Positions 9,782 through 18,490 of a stretch of DNA of 64,000 nt are shown here, piece after piece. The notes below the pieces were generated by a model. It was not told the DNA's origin. It saw only the letters and a list, made by a program, of their open reading frames with translations, and ran no database searches. How positions within the stretch are numbered: the first letter of the stretch is position 1; every line of letters starts with the position of its first letter. Source of the stretch: Nostoc sp. KVJ3 (GTDB lineage: Bacteria; Cyanobacteriota; Cyanobacteriia; Cyanobacteriales; Nostocaceae); contig NZ_WWFG01000001.1 in NCBI RefSeq assembly GCF_026127265.1, positions 2,953,501 through 3,017,500 of the forward strand, written 5' to 3'. Position numbers and translations under genes: made by a program.

Positions 9782-9870
9782 GGACTTACGCAAAATTGTC
9801 TTAAAAACCTGATGTTTCGTAGCGGTAATTCATGAATTACCGCTACTTCAGAACTTTTTTGCGTAAGTCC
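9782..9870. repeat. 89-bp miniature inverted-repeat element
   Basis: Ends are a perfect 14-bp inverted repeat, GGACTTACGCAAAA and TTTTGCGTAAGTCC. The centre (9819-9846) is a 28-bp perfect palindrome around AATTCATGAATT. It sits in the spacer between the divergent helicase and DoxX genes. Single ends of the same type appear near 34516 (TTTTGCGTAAGTCC) and 37733 (GGACTTATGCAAA). Confidence 0.75.
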
Positions 9871-9895
9871 TGAAATATATAATCAAGCAAAACCT

Positions 9896-10333
9896 ATGAA
9901 TAAGTATAAAGAAATATTACGTGTCATTCTTGGTATATCAATCATTGTGGTTGGGGTGACACACTTTGTTATTGCAGAACCGTATGTCAAAATTATGCCA
10001 CCGCAACTTCCTTATCCTTTAGGATTAGTTTATCTCAGTGGTTTTTATGAAATTTTGGGTGGTATTGGCTTATTAGTCCCGCCTGTAAGCCAGGCTGCTG
10101 CTTGGGGACTTATTGCTCTTTTTATTGCCGTTTATCCTGCCAATATCAATATGGCGGTTAATCATATTCAGCTAGAACATATACCAAATTCACCTTGGGT
10201 ACACATAATCAGGCTTCCCTTTCAAGCAGTTTTAATTGTTTGGGCTTGGTGGTACACAAAATCTTCTGATTGGCAAAAACAAGCTTCTATTATTCCCAAG
10301 TCACTCATTCCCAAAGAATTAAAATGGAAATGA
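9896..10333 (+). CDS. DoxX family membrane protein
   Basis: Small integral membrane protein of 145 residues with four hydrophobic segments, at about 8-26, 42-62, 66-85 and 105-121. Family-typical stretches are THFVIAEPYVKIMPPQLPYP, YLSGFYEILGGIGLL and PANINMAVN. The DoxX superfamily is linked to redox and oxidative-stress functions in some bacteria, but no activity can be assigned here. The next gene follows after 22 bp on the same strand, so they are probably co-transcribed. Confidence 0.82.
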   Translation: MNKYKEILRVILGISIIVVGVTHFVIAEPYVKIMPPQLPYPLGLVYLSGFYEILGGIGLLVPPVSQAAAWGLIALFIAVYPANINMAVNHIQLEHIPNSPWVHIIRLPFQAVLIVWAWWYTKSSDWQKQASIIPKSLIPKELKWK

Positions 10334-10355
10334 GTGCGTTTTTTATATTTGAATT

Positions 10356-10922
10356 ATGCGTGTTACAACTTTATTTGGAATAACCCTCTCGTTAGCAATG
10401 GGTATTGGGGGAGTAACGCTTCCGGTGACTCAAGCGGTGCAGCTTAGAGATGGTACAGTCTACTTTGTCCAGCCGCCGAAACTTGTTAAGGCAACGACTA
10501 CTTATAAAGATGTGAATGTTTGGGGCGGAACTTACTATTTCACTATCAACCTGCCGGAAAATGCTGGAGAATCTCTCCAGAAAGTAACGATCGCACAGAG
10601 AGAGGGAACAGAAAACATCCGCTATCATCTTAATGATACCCGCGCCTTTGTTGGAGAGCGCAATCGCAAAGAATCTCGGCTAACACTAGGCGCAGTCACA
10701 GACGAACGCGAGACACGAACCGTTACTGTGAACTTTGAACCGCCTGTAACTCCCGGACAAACTGTAACAATCGCCCTTCGCCCTGTGAGTAATCCTAGCT
10801 TTTCTGGTGTCTACTTACTGGGTGTAACAGCGTTTCCAGTGGGTGAGAAATCCCACGGGCAATTTCTCGGCTTTGGACGGTTTCAGTTTTACAGCAATGG
10901 AAGTAGCTGGTTGTTTCCATAG
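10356..10922 (+). CDS. DUF2808 secreted protein
   Basis: 188-residue protein of the cyanobacterial DUF2808 family. A signal peptide covers about 1-27 (hydrophobic LFGITLSLAMGIGGVTL, then TQA). The mature part starts VQLRDGTVYFVQPPKLV and is predicted all-beta, with the family pattern YYFTINLPENAGESLQKVTI and a C-terminal FLGFGRFQFY. Expected in the periplasm or cell envelope, function unknown. It follows the DoxX gene by 22 bp, suggesting an envelope-related two-gene operon. Confidence 0.82.
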   Translation: MRVTTLFGITLSLAMGIGGVTLPVTQAVQLRDGTVYFVQPPKLVKATTTYKDVNVWGGTYYFTINLPENAGESLQKVTIAQREGTENIRYHLNDTRAFVGERNRKESRLTLGAVTDERETRTVTVNFEPPVTPGQTVTIALRPVSNPSFSGVYLLGVTAFPVGEKSHGQFLGFGRFQFYSNGSSWLFP

Positions 10923-10989
10923 GTAGCGCGATCGCTTGCAAAAATTTGGTAAATAGTAGAATTAGCGAACGTATAAGGAAAGTGTTTTT

Positions 10990-11580
10990 ATGAGCATCCC
11001 ACTAATAGACCAGCCTACGGAAGAAAAACTTGTAACTCTCAAGAATATTTCTTGGGATCAATTTAAAGGTATCGAAACACAACTTCAGGAAAATCGCAAT
11101 ATCAGACTATCTTATTTGTCAGGAATTTTAGAAATTATGTCCCCAATTGGAGATAAACATGAGAAAGTGAAAAGAACTCTCGGTTTGTTGTTAGAAGCTT
11201 ACATGAAAAACTTGGGCATCCGGTTCTACTGTCGTGGTGGTTTCACTTTGGAAGAACCTGGATATGCTTCTGGTACGCCAGATGAATCTTACAGCATTGG
11301 CACAGAAAAAGAAGTTCCTGACATTGTGATTGAAGTTATTGTCACCAGTGGAACCATTAACAGGAAAGAGTTATACAAACCTAAAAAAGTGCCTGAAGTC
11401 TGGTTTTGGAAATCTAACTCTATCAAAATATTCCGTCTTAGCGAACAGGGCGAGTACGAACAAGTAAACCGGAGTGGGTTTTTTCCAGATTTAGATCCAG
11501 CTTTGCTGCTCAATTATATCGCCATGCCTGACCAGTACGACGCTGTTGTTGAATTTGAACAGGTAATCCGAAATCAATAA
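10990..11580 (+). CDS. Uma2 family (DUF820) putative endonuclease
   Basis: 196-residue Uma2 protein. Core: ISWDQFKGIETQLQ near the start, LSYLSGILEIMSPIGDKHEK, a central VPDIVIEVIVTSGTINRKELY giving the PD-(D/E)XK acidic pair and basic residue, then VPEVWFWKSNSIKIFRL. The start is preceded by AAGGAAAGTG. It ends 4 bp from the convergent Uma2 gene at 11585. The two belong to different subgroups, so they are not a recent duplication. Confidence 0.88.
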   Translation: MSIPLIDQPTEEKLVTLKNISWDQFKGIETQLQENRNIRLSYLSGILEIMSPIGDKHEKVKRTLGLLLEAYMKNLGIRFYCRGGFTLEEPGYASGTPDESYSIGTEKEVPDIVIEVIVTSGTINRKELYKPKKVPEVWFWKSNSIKIFRLSEQGEYEQVNRSGFFPDLDPALLLNYIAMPDQYDAVVEFEQVIRNQ

Positions 11581-11584
11581 ATAT

Positions 11585-12163
11585 TTATCCCCTGATTATT
11601 TGTAAATTTAAAATAAATCCTAGTAAAACATCTTCTCCTGATAATTCTTGGGGAGATGCTAATATTTCTACTGGTTTACCAATCCGATAGATTTCTACCT
11701 GACACATTTTCGGATTAATTAACCAACCTAATTTAGCTTCGTTATCGATATATTCCTGCATTTTCGCTTGCGTTTCTCGCAAACTATCGCTGGGTGACAT
11801 TAACTCTAAAACAAAATCTGGTGCGATCGGTGGAAACTTTTCTTTTTGTTCAGGTGTGAGTGCATCCCATCTATCTTGTCTAATCCAAGCGACATCAGGA
11901 GAACGGTTTGCACTATTGGGAAGTTTAAAGCATGTGGAAGAATCGAAGCCAACTCCTAGTTTAGTTTGACGATTCCAAATCACAAAATCAGCATTAATTT
12001 CTGAATTGCGATTTCCAGTTTCTCCGCCTGTGGGTGGCATAATTAGTAATTTTCCCGATGCATTGCGTTCAAATTTGACTTCAGGGTTTTCCCGACAGAG
12101 TTGATAAAACTGGTTATCGGTGAGTTGGATAATGGGGTTTAAGTTGATTGCGATCGCACTCAT
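11585..12163 (-). CDS. Uma2 family (DUF820) putative endonuclease
   Basis: 192-residue Uma2 protein of the common cyanobacterial type. LTDNQFYQLCRENPEVKFE and LLIMPPTGGETGNRN mark the N-terminal part. WIRQDRWDALT, APDFVLELMSPSDSLRETQAKM and LGWLINPKMCQVEIYR carry the catalytic region (Asp, Glu and downstream basic residues). It is convergent with the previous Uma2 gene and divergent from the DUF6745-like gene 117 bp away. Confidence 0.9.
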   Translation of the reverse strand: MSAIAINLNPIIQLTDNQFYQLCRENPEVKFERNASGKLLIMPPTGGETGNRNSEINADFVIWNRQTKLGVGFDSSTCFKLPNSANRSPDVAWIRQDRWDALTPEQKEKFPPIAPDFVLELMSPSDSLRETQAKMQEYIDNEAKLGWLINPKMCQVEIYRIGKPVEILASPQELSGEDVLLGFILNLQIIRG

Positions 12164-12280
12164 GGGGATTATCTTGAGGATAAAATTTTAAAGCCACTCT
12201 ACTGGCTTGTTCCTAAATTCTACTCACCAAGTCAAATAACCTGCTTTAATACAAAATAGCCACTGTATCGCATACCTGCT

Positions 12281-13285
12281 ATGTCCGCCGACTATCTGAC
12301 ACCAGAACAACGTGCATTCATACCCCGATATCGAGAAAAATGGCAAGACATTGGACTATCCACGGAAGGCATCAATCAACAATATGCTATGGATGCAGTT
12401 CGAGGAATATATACTGCACTCGAACTTGCGGAACCTGAAATAATTATCGTTGATAGCCCTAATGCTGCATTCGAGTACATCTGGAATTTGTTCAAAGTTA
12501 ATTCCCACACAATCTTGGGTGATGCTATAGATAGTTTTTATTGGAGCAGAATCTACAGTAATTTGCAATCAGATTTACTCATGCGACTACCCAGTGATTT
12601 ACAAACAAATTTACATTCGTTGTTTAAGAATGATCTGGCAAAAGAGTATGCCAATTTACTGCAAGACCAGCTAGAAATGCAGTGGCAAGATATTTTTGGT
12701 AAACACTTTGGTAAGCGCGATCGCCACTTAATTAAAAATATATTCTCTTCTTGCCGAAAACCTGAAAAATTCATTGCTGGATGTAGTTATTTTGATTTTT
12801 GTATTCAGGATTTAAATTTCCACCAATTTCAAAATCAAATATTAATTTTAGAAGAATTTGTTAAAAATTGTGGATGGACTTTCTTTTTTCAGAATACTGC
12901 TATTATCTGTAACCATTCGACCACAATCAATATTGATAGCAACAACCATATCCATGCCGAAGATACACCTGCGATCGCCTTTGCAGATGGATATAACTTG
13001 TATGCAGACCACGGTAAACTAAAGCTTGAACGCGCCCGTAAACTCGATGATATCGGCTTGGTACATTTATTAGAAAAAATGAACACAGTCGAAATTGACT
13101 CCTGGGAAGAATACAAATTATTACGTATCATTAGAAAACGAATTAATGTCCAACCTATGCAGTTCCTCAAAGCAACAAATCCTAGTACGGGAGAAGTGAG
13201 GGTTTCTAGGGTGTCTATGCGGTTTGCATCTGCTATTGAGGCGGCACGCTGGGTAAACCAATTAATAACTAATAGTGAGACTTGA
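12281..13285 (+). CDS. DUF6745-like protein of unknown function
   Basis: 334-residue soluble protein. The N-terminus (LTPEQRAFIPRYREKWQDIGLST, then AVRGIYTALELAEPEIIIVDSP) matches the DUF6745 pattern as I remember it, in which a short helical region precedes a substrate-like loop. The middle (about 90-190) is polar and helix-rich. The end (MQFLKATNPSTGEVRVSRVSM, then ARWVN) is also family-like. No catalytic motif, signal peptide or membrane segment is seen. It opens the accessory island and lies just before a tandem repeat array. Function is unknown. Confidence 0.72.
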   Translation: MSADYLTPEQRAFIPRYREKWQDIGLSTEGINQQYAMDAVRGIYTALELAEPEIIIVDSPNAAFEYIWNLFKVNSHTILGDAIDSFYWSRIYSNLQSDLLMRLPSDLQTNLHSLFKNDLAKEYANLLQDQLEMQWQDIFGKHFGKRDRHLIKNIFSSCRKPEKFIAGCSYFDFCIQDLNFHQFQNQILILEEFVKNCGWTFFFQNTAIICNHSTTINIDSNNHIHAEDTPAIAFADGYNLYADHGKLKLERARKLDDIGLVHLLEKMNTVEIDSWEEYKLLRIIRKRINVQPMQFLKATNPSTGEVRVSRVSMRFASAIEAARWVNQLITNSET

Positions 13286-13391
13286 TATTTTGACAAAATT
13301 AATTTAATTGCAACTCTTTGAAAAAAATTCTCATAAATTATTTCACCTATTGTCAAATGTAATTATTTTTCATATTTAATGGGATAAGGAT

Positions 13392-13643
13392 CTCGCAAAA
13401 GCTACTTCAGGGTTCGCAAAAGCTGCTTCAGGGTTCGCAAAAGCTACTTCAAGGTTCGCAAAAGCTACTTCAAGGTTTGCAAAAGCTGCTTCAGGGTTCG
13501 CAAAAGCTGCTTCAGGGTTCGCAAAAGCTACTTCAAGGTTCGCAAAAGCTACTTCAAGGTTCGCAAAAGCTGCTTCAGGGTTCGCAAAAGCTACTTCAGG
13601 GTTCACAAAAGCTACTTCAGGGTTCACAAAAGCTACTTCAGGG
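13392..13643. repeat. 21-bp tandem repeat, 12 units
   Basis: Twelve head-to-tail copies of a 21-bp unit of the form TTCGCAAAAGCTACTTCAGGG. Units differ mainly at two sites (ACTT/GCTT and CAGGG/CAAGG). Units 2-5 and 6-9 share the order G-a-a-G, giving an 84-bp higher-order repeat. On the minus strand it reads as an open heptapeptide repeat (NPEVAFA), but there is no ribosome site, no non-repeat domain and no known family, so I treat it as a non-coding array. Confidence 0.9.
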
Positions 13644-13866
13644 TTAGTTTTTGTTTGCTGCGATCGCCTAATTATAAAAACTCATTGCCAGCAAAGCAAT
13701 CTTTGAAAAGTGCGATCGCTCCTTGATGACATTTTCTCAGATTAGATGCTCTAATAAGCCGCTTTCAGCCACCTTAGTACAGCAGGGCGTAAATAAGCCA
13801 ACCATTTGGAATGCTTGAAACGTTTTCACAATCTCCTAGACATTGCTTGCAGAAGTTTGGGATAAT
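13638..13866. repeat. Left copy of direct repeat flanking the toxin-antitoxin pair
   Basis: 13638-13757 matches 14633-14752 closely (shared TAATTATAAAAACTCATTGC, GCAAAGCAATC and GATTAGATG). The match resumes at 13851-13866 (TTGCAGAAGTTTGGGATAAT against TTGCAGAAGTTTAAGATAAT at 14757). About 90 bp at 13758-13850 are present only in this copy. Confidence 0.8.
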
Positions 13867-13900
13867 CTAGAGGATATTCAGTCGGTAGCTTAAAATACCT

Positions 13901-14140
13901 ATGACTAGTAAGGAAGAATTAAGAAGTGTTGCCTCAGAAATTCCATTATTTAACAATATTGAGCAAAAAGAAAGATTTTTGTTTGTGATCGGGGCATTAT
14001 TTTCGAGAGTTATTAGTTTGAAAAAAGCCGCAGAAATCATGGAAATAGAGCCTGATGTATTTATTGAACTATTAGATTTGATGGGGCTAGAATTTTCCTA
14101 CTTGACTGTACAAGATATCGCTATAGAAAAGGATTGGTAG
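13901..14140 (+). CDS. UPF0175 family antitoxin
   Basis: 79-residue protein of the UPF0175 family, small helix-turn-helix-like proteins that pair with PIN-domain toxins. KERFLFVIGALFSRVISLKKAAEIMEI is the conserved block, and DVFIELLDLMGLEFSYLT the second. It probably neutralises the DUF3368 product of the next gene and may bind its own promoter. The stop codon lies only 5 bases before the preferred start of the toxin, so the pair is translationally linked. Confidence 0.85.
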   Translation: MTSKEELRSVASEIPLFNNIEQKERFLFVIGALFSRVISLKKAAEIMEIEPDVFIELLDLMGLEFSYLTVQDIAIEKDW

Positions 14141-14145
14141 GGTGT

Positions 14146-14628
14146 GTGAAGATTGTTTTTAATTCTTCTCCATTAATCTTTTTATCGCGTCTGGAATTTC
14201 TCGATATTTTTCTAGATTCTGCCGATGAGTTTTATTTACCGAATTTTGTTGCAGAAGAAATTAGTGCTAAATCTGATGCAGCTAGTCAGCAGGTAAAAGC
14301 TTTAATTGATGCTGACAAAATATTAGTCAAAGAAATTCAATTACTTTCTTTAGCCAATCGTCTAAATATCCGACTAGGGAGAGGAGAATCAGAGGCCATT
14401 GCTTTAGGCACTGAATTACAAACAGATTACATAATTTTAGATGACTTCGCAGCCCGAAAAGAAGCAACTCGACTGGGATTAAATGTTAAGGGAACCTTAG
14501 CAGTCATCAAGAAACTTCAGGTAGATGGCAAAATCACCATTAGTAGCACAGACCAATTGTATCAAGACATCCTGGCAATGAATTTCAGAGTCAAGCGATC
14601 GCTCTTGAACACCATTTTTTCAGACTAG
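14146..14628 (+). CDS. DUF3368 PIN-domain toxin
   Basis: About 160-residue PIN-fold protein, a likely ribonuclease toxin paired with the UPF0175 protein. The family start reads KIVFNSSPLIFLSRL, which places translation at the GTG at 14146; an in-frame TTG at 14134 would overlap the antitoxin gene and is less likely. Acidic metal-site residues are seen in GRGESEAIALG and DYIILDDFAARKEA. NVKGTLAVIKKL is the family C-terminal block. The last codons (RSLLNTIFSD) are encoded by sequence that recurs just downstream (GCGATCGCTCTTGAACACC at about 14707), so the 3' end overlaps a repeat. Confidence 0.85.
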   Translation: MKIVFNSSPLIFLSRLEFLDIFLDSADEFYLPNFVAEEISAKSDAASQQVKALIDADKILVKEIQLLSLANRLNIRLGRGESEAIALGTELQTDYIILDDFAARKEATRLGLNVKGTLAVIKKLQVDGKITISSTDQLYQDILAMNFRVKRSLLNTIFSD

Positions 14629-14632
14629 ATGC

Positions 14633-14780
14633 AGGGTTCGTCTTTGTTTGGTGCGATCGCCTAATTATAAAAACTCATTGCCAGCAAAGCAATCTCCGAA
14701 AAGTGCGATCGCTCTTGAACACCATTTTTGAAGATTAGATGTTCTGATAAATTGGTTGCAGAAGTTTAAGATAATACTGA
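14633..14780. repeat. Right copy of direct repeat flanking the toxin-antitoxin pair
   Basis: Near-identical to 13638-13757 plus 13851-13866, but without the 90-bp internal segment of the left copy. It also repeats the last 35 bases of the toxin gene. It lies in the 211-bp spacer before the convergent caspase-STAND gene. Confidence 0.8.
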
Positions 14781-14839
14781 GAAATATATTTATGGCCAGT
14801 TAATCCAAAAATGTTATGAGGGATTGGCTGATAACTAAA

Positions 14840-17800
14840 TCATTTAGCTAATTCTGGTGGTAAACCCAGTTTGATACGAAAATCCTCATCGTATTTTGCC
14901 TTCTCCCAATTTTTACCAGCCTTCACTTGCTCAGGGATCAAGTTTTTGATACCGCTGAAGTCGGCACCTTCGAGGTTAGTACCTTCGAGGTTAGCACCGC
15001 TGAGGTTAGCATAGCGGAGGTTAGCATAGCGGAGGTTAGCATAGCTGAGGTTGGTATAGCTGAGACTAGCTTCGATAAGGTTGACATAGCTGAGATCAGC
15101 ATAGCTCAGGTCAACACCGTTGAGGTAGTTAGTGTTTCTGAGGTTGGTACCGCTGAGGTTGATACCCTTAAGGTTAGTGTTATCACCAATTAGATACATT
15201 TGTTTGTCAGCAGGATTGAAATCGTAGCTAAACTTAGTTGACTTAGTATAAACGGCACGTCTAAGGTTAGCACCACTGAGGTTAGCACCACCGAGGTCGG
15301 CATCACTGAGGTTAGCACCACCGAGGCTGGCATCGCTGAGGTTAGCACCACCGAAGTCGACACCGCTGAGGTTAGCAAAGTTGAGGTCGGCACCTCTGAG
15401 GTTGGCACCGCTGAGGTTTACACCTGCGAGGTCAGCATCACTGAGGTCAGCATTAGAATCAATCAAATACATTGTTTTATTAGCAGGATTGAAATTCTTA
15501 GGAAACTTAGTTTCCTTAGTATAAACGGCACGAATAAGTTCAGTATTGCTGAGGTTAGCGTTGCTGAGGTTAGCACCACCGAGGTTAGCAGCTTCGAGGT
15601 TAGCGTTGCTGAGGTTAGCACCTTCGAGGTTGACCCCCCAGAGATTGGCACCAGCAAGTCTAGCTCCGATGAGGTTGGCATGACTGAAGTCGGCATAGCC
15701 CAGGTAGGTCTGGAAGAGGTTGGCATGGCTGAGGTTGGCATGACTGAAGTTGCCAAATTCCAGGTCGGCCTTGAGGAGGTCGGCATAGGTAAGGTTAGCA
15801 CCACTGAGGTTGGTACTGTTGAGGTTGGCTTTGATGAGGTTGGTACGGCTGAGGTTGGCATTGCTAAAATCTCGGTTAGTTAGACTCTCACCAGCTTTTA
15901 CCAGCTTTTCAAGTGCTTGATTTCTGGCTTGACTATACTCTTTACCCTTATCAGCATCGACGGTTTGCCAAAGTTCCCTTATCCTAATCTCTTTCTCCGC
16001 TACAATGCCTAAATATATCGATAAACCTAGCGGAATAATTGAGAACAAAACTATTGATTTAAAGCGATTACTCCACCTTTGCCTGATGCTTACTTGAATA
16101 AAATTAATAGCTAGGTTGGATAATCTCAAATTTTTAGATTGTTCTTTCTGAAAAACCTTTGCTTCTGTTAAACGTTTTCCCTGAAGCAGATAATCTTTTA
16201 CTTTTCCCTTATCTTGCCATTCCACAGCCGCCACTTCAATCTTTCGCTTTTGTCGCAGTATGTCCCGACTTTCCTCAATCCATTTGCGTAATAGCAACCA
16301 GTGGCGAATCAGTGCTTCATGTGCCACATCTACCACAGCAATTTGATTAGATAAGGTACTGGTGACAACTAGCTTTTCATCAGCTAACCGTTGAATTATT
16401 CTATTAATCACAAATTCTGGATGCTGTGAAGTAACTAAATCTCGTTGCACAACCTGTCTACGTGTATCTTCTGTTCCTTCTCCCAACTGCGTCAATTCTA
16501 AAAAAATCCGCTTTGTTGCTTGCTGTTCCGCAAGTGATAATGACTCATAAACTTCTGTAGCGTGTGTTTGCAGGGTTCCCCTGACTCCATCTAGTTTGCT
16601 ATAGGTAGTCAGGGTTAACCGTTCTTCAGTTCTTTGCTGCCATAGTTCTGTCAGAGTGTACTGCAATAACGGTAAACTCCCCGGTGAATTTTCTACATCT
16701 GCAATCATTTGAGAAACTAATTCCGATTCTACTGCTAAGTTCATATATTCAGCAGGTTTGATAATTGCTGTTTCTAATTCCTCCCGAATCATGGGTGTTA
16801 CTGTTACTAAATGATCTTGAATCTTCTTAGCAAGTCCGCCATACTCTTGCTCCAGACATTTGCCAAAGAAATCAGCCCGCATTGTGATTATTAGGCAGAG
16901 TTTATTATCATCACGCTGCAAAGCACCTAACACACATTCAAAAAGCTGCTGTCGTTTTGTAATGTCTTGACATTGAGTAAAAGTTTCTTCAAATTGGTCT
17001 ACCACTAACACGACGCGCTGAGTTTGTGCAGCAGTAATCAACTGTCCTAAACCAACTGCGCCTTTGGCAATTAATTCTTCTGCTTTTGCCAATTGAGATG
17101 CGCGTTCAATATCTGATAATTCTGATTCTACAAATGCCAGTGCTAAATTTTGTAAGGGATTAATCCCTGGTCGAAATATTTTCAACTGCCAAGTATCGCT
17201 ACCTGATAACCTACGCCCTAACTTTAATTGATAAAGTAAACCTGCTCTGACCACACTAGACTTCCCACTTCCTGATGCTCCCAACACAGCGAGGAAATTA
17301 CCCGATCGCACTTTTTCTAATAATTCGTCGGTTAACGCTGTTCTGCCATAAAATAAGTTAGCATCTGCTTCTGTGCAATCAAAATAAGATAACCCTTTGT
17401 AAGGACAAATAGCTGATATTTGTACTGTGGAGTTAACAACAGAGGAATTCCATTTGCGGGTGAGATTAATTGCTTCACCAGAGTTAGCAAAAATGGGACG
17501 CTGCGGGAACGGGTGATGTTCTTGATTGAGCAAGTCTACTAAGGTGTAGTTACTCACCCAACGGTCTTGTTTTGGTTCCAAACCTTTCAGCAGTGCAGCC
17601 GTGAGAACGCTGTGTTGGCTGTTAATTTCTTCAAAAGCGACTTCAAAATCACGAGAAGCCGCAATAAAACACCTGTCTCTACCTTTACCCCGATCGCCTG
17701 GATCTGCCTCTGCAAAATTTAGCACCTCTCCGCTATAGCAGCAATCCAAAATCACAATTTGTTGTCTGACTTCACTTTCTTGCAGCAGTCGCCGCAGCCA

Positions 17801-18184
17801 TTGTAGAGATAATCCCCAATTACCTGCGTCAGGGTTGACTTCACTTGTCGCTAAAAAACCTTCCTGAATTCCTAAATTTTTCCGTAACCCATGACCGGAA
17901 AAATACAGTAGCGCTGTGTCTGGCGGCTTACCGTCTGGCTTAAATAATTGGACGATCGCTCTTTCTAACTGAGTTAAACTAACTTTAGTTTGCTTACCAA
18001 TGCGAATCGTCTCATTTTCCTTGTCTTTGACTGCTGGGAGCCGCGTTACCTGAAATTCACCATATTGTTGTAAAATTTGAGCGATCGCTTCAGCATCGGC
18101 AGCTGGTGCGTTGAGACTCTTTAAGCGGTCATACATATTAATTCCCACCACTAAAGCGTCTCGACTCATCCTGCAAAGCCCCAT
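14840..18184 (-). CDS. Caspase-like / STAND NTPase / pentapeptide-repeat protein
   Basis: 1114-residue multidomain signalling protein. A C14 caspase-like protease domain spans about 6-245, with the catalytic dyad visible as His98 (YFSGHG) and Cys149 (LDCCYSGE). A STAND-type NTPase begins PYKGLSYF near 261, with Walker A GASGSGKSS at 302-310, Walker B VVLVVDQFEE at 391-400, and a conserved PLLQYTLTELW and AHEALIRHW toward its end. One membrane segment follows at about 709-727. The rest (about 770-1085) is pentapeptide repeat A(N/D)LSX. Two copies of a 30-residue spacer (RAVYTK, FNPA, MYLI) interrupt the repeats. The first six residues are probably not used: Met6 gives MSRDALVVGIN, the usual start. 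The likely role is a stimulus-sensing protease in stress or phage response. Confidence 0.9.
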   Translation of the reverse strand: MGLCRMSRDALVVGINMYDRLKSLNAPAADAEAIAQILQQYGEFQVTRLPAVKDKENETIRIGKQTKVSLTQLERAIVQLFKPDGKPPDTALLYFSGHGLRKNLGIQEGFLATSEVNPDAGNWGLSLQWLRRLLQESEVRQQIVILDCCYSGEVLNFAEADPGDRGKGRDRCFIAASRDFEVAFEEINSQHSVLTAALLKGLEPKQDRWVSNYTLVDLLNQEHHPFPQRPIFANSGEAINLTRKWNSSVVNSTVQISAICPYKGLSYFDCTEADANLFYGRTALTDELLEKVRSGNFLAVLGASGSGKSSVVRAGLLYQLKLGRRLSGSDTWQLKIFRPGINPLQNLALAFVESELSDIERASQLAKAEELIAKGAVGLGQLITAAQTQRVVLVVDQFEETFTQCQDITKRQQLFECVLGALQRDDNKLCLIITMRADFFGKCLEQEYGGLAKKIQDHLVTVTPMIREELETAIIKPAEYMNLAVESELVSQMIADVENSPGSLPLLQYTLTELWQQRTEERLTLTTYSKLDGVRGTLQTHATEVYESLSLAEQQATKRIFLELTQLGEGTEDTRRQVVQRDLVTSQHPEFVINRIIQRLADEKLVVTSTLSNQIAVVDVAHEALIRHWLLLRKWIEESRDILRQKRKIEVAAVEWQDKGKVKDYLLQGKRLTEAKVFQKEQSKNLRLSNLAINFIQVSIRQRWSNRFKSIVLFSIIPLGLSIYLGIVAEKEIRIRELWQTVDADKGKEYSQARNQALEKLVKAGESLTNRDFSNANLSRTNLIKANLNSTNLSGANLTYADLLKADLEFGNFSHANLSHANLFQTYLGYADFSHANLIGARLAGANLWGVNLEGANLSNANLEAANLGGANLSNANLSNTELIRAVYTKETKFPKNFNPANKTMYLIDSNADLSDADLAGVNLSGANLRGADLNFANLSGVDFGGANLSDASLGGANLSDADLGGANLSGANLRRAVYTKSTKFSYDFNPADKQMYLIGDNTNLKGINLSGTNLRNTNYLNGVDLSYADLSYVNLIEASLSYTNLSYANLRYANLRYANLSGANLEGTNLEGADFSGIKNLIPEQVKAGKNWEKAKYDEDFRIKLGLPPELAK

Positions 18185-18274
18185 GATAGTTTAGTCGCAT
18201 TATTTCCAGCTTCTACAAGAAATTTACCGTATTTTCCGTAAAATTTTGTAGATAAGCACCGCTGGACTACCCTA

Positions 18275-18457
18275 GAGGCTGTTTGAAAAGTCATGATTGA
18301 TGTATCTAGTATTCTTTTACCCCACCCTAACCCTCCCCGTATGTATTGGGGAGGGAACCAGATTTTTTTGTTTCCCCCTTTATTTCTTATTTCCCCCTTT
18401 TATAAGGGGGGTAATCATTTGATGAGTATCACAACATAGAACTTTTCAAACAACCTC
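18275..18457. repeat. 183-bp miniature inverted-repeat element, GAGG(C)TGTTT family
   Basis: Terminal inverted repeats GAGGCTGTTTGAAAAGT and ACTTTTCAAACAACCTC match at 16 of 17 positions. It is flanked by CTA and TTA. The interior carries short palindromic CCCTCCCC/GGGGAGGG and CCCCCTTTT/AAGGGGGG blocks. It fills most of the 306-bp promoter spacer between the divergent caspase and Trypco1 genes. A second copy lies at 53317-53524. Confidence 0.82.
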
Positions 18458-18490
18458 TTAGACGCAATTCTTTTAGGCGAGATTTATTCC

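Noticed and set aside
13376..13627. Open minus-strand frame of NPEVAFA heptapeptides
   Set aside because: Open only because a 21-bp tandem repeat keeps the frame; no ribosome site and no non-repeat part.
13392..13643. CRISPR array
   Set aside because: Units are contiguous with no unique spacers.
14927..15883. Plus-strand and other-frame ORFs opposite the pentapeptide region
   Set aside because: The 15-bp coding periodicity makes several frames open; no start signals or families.
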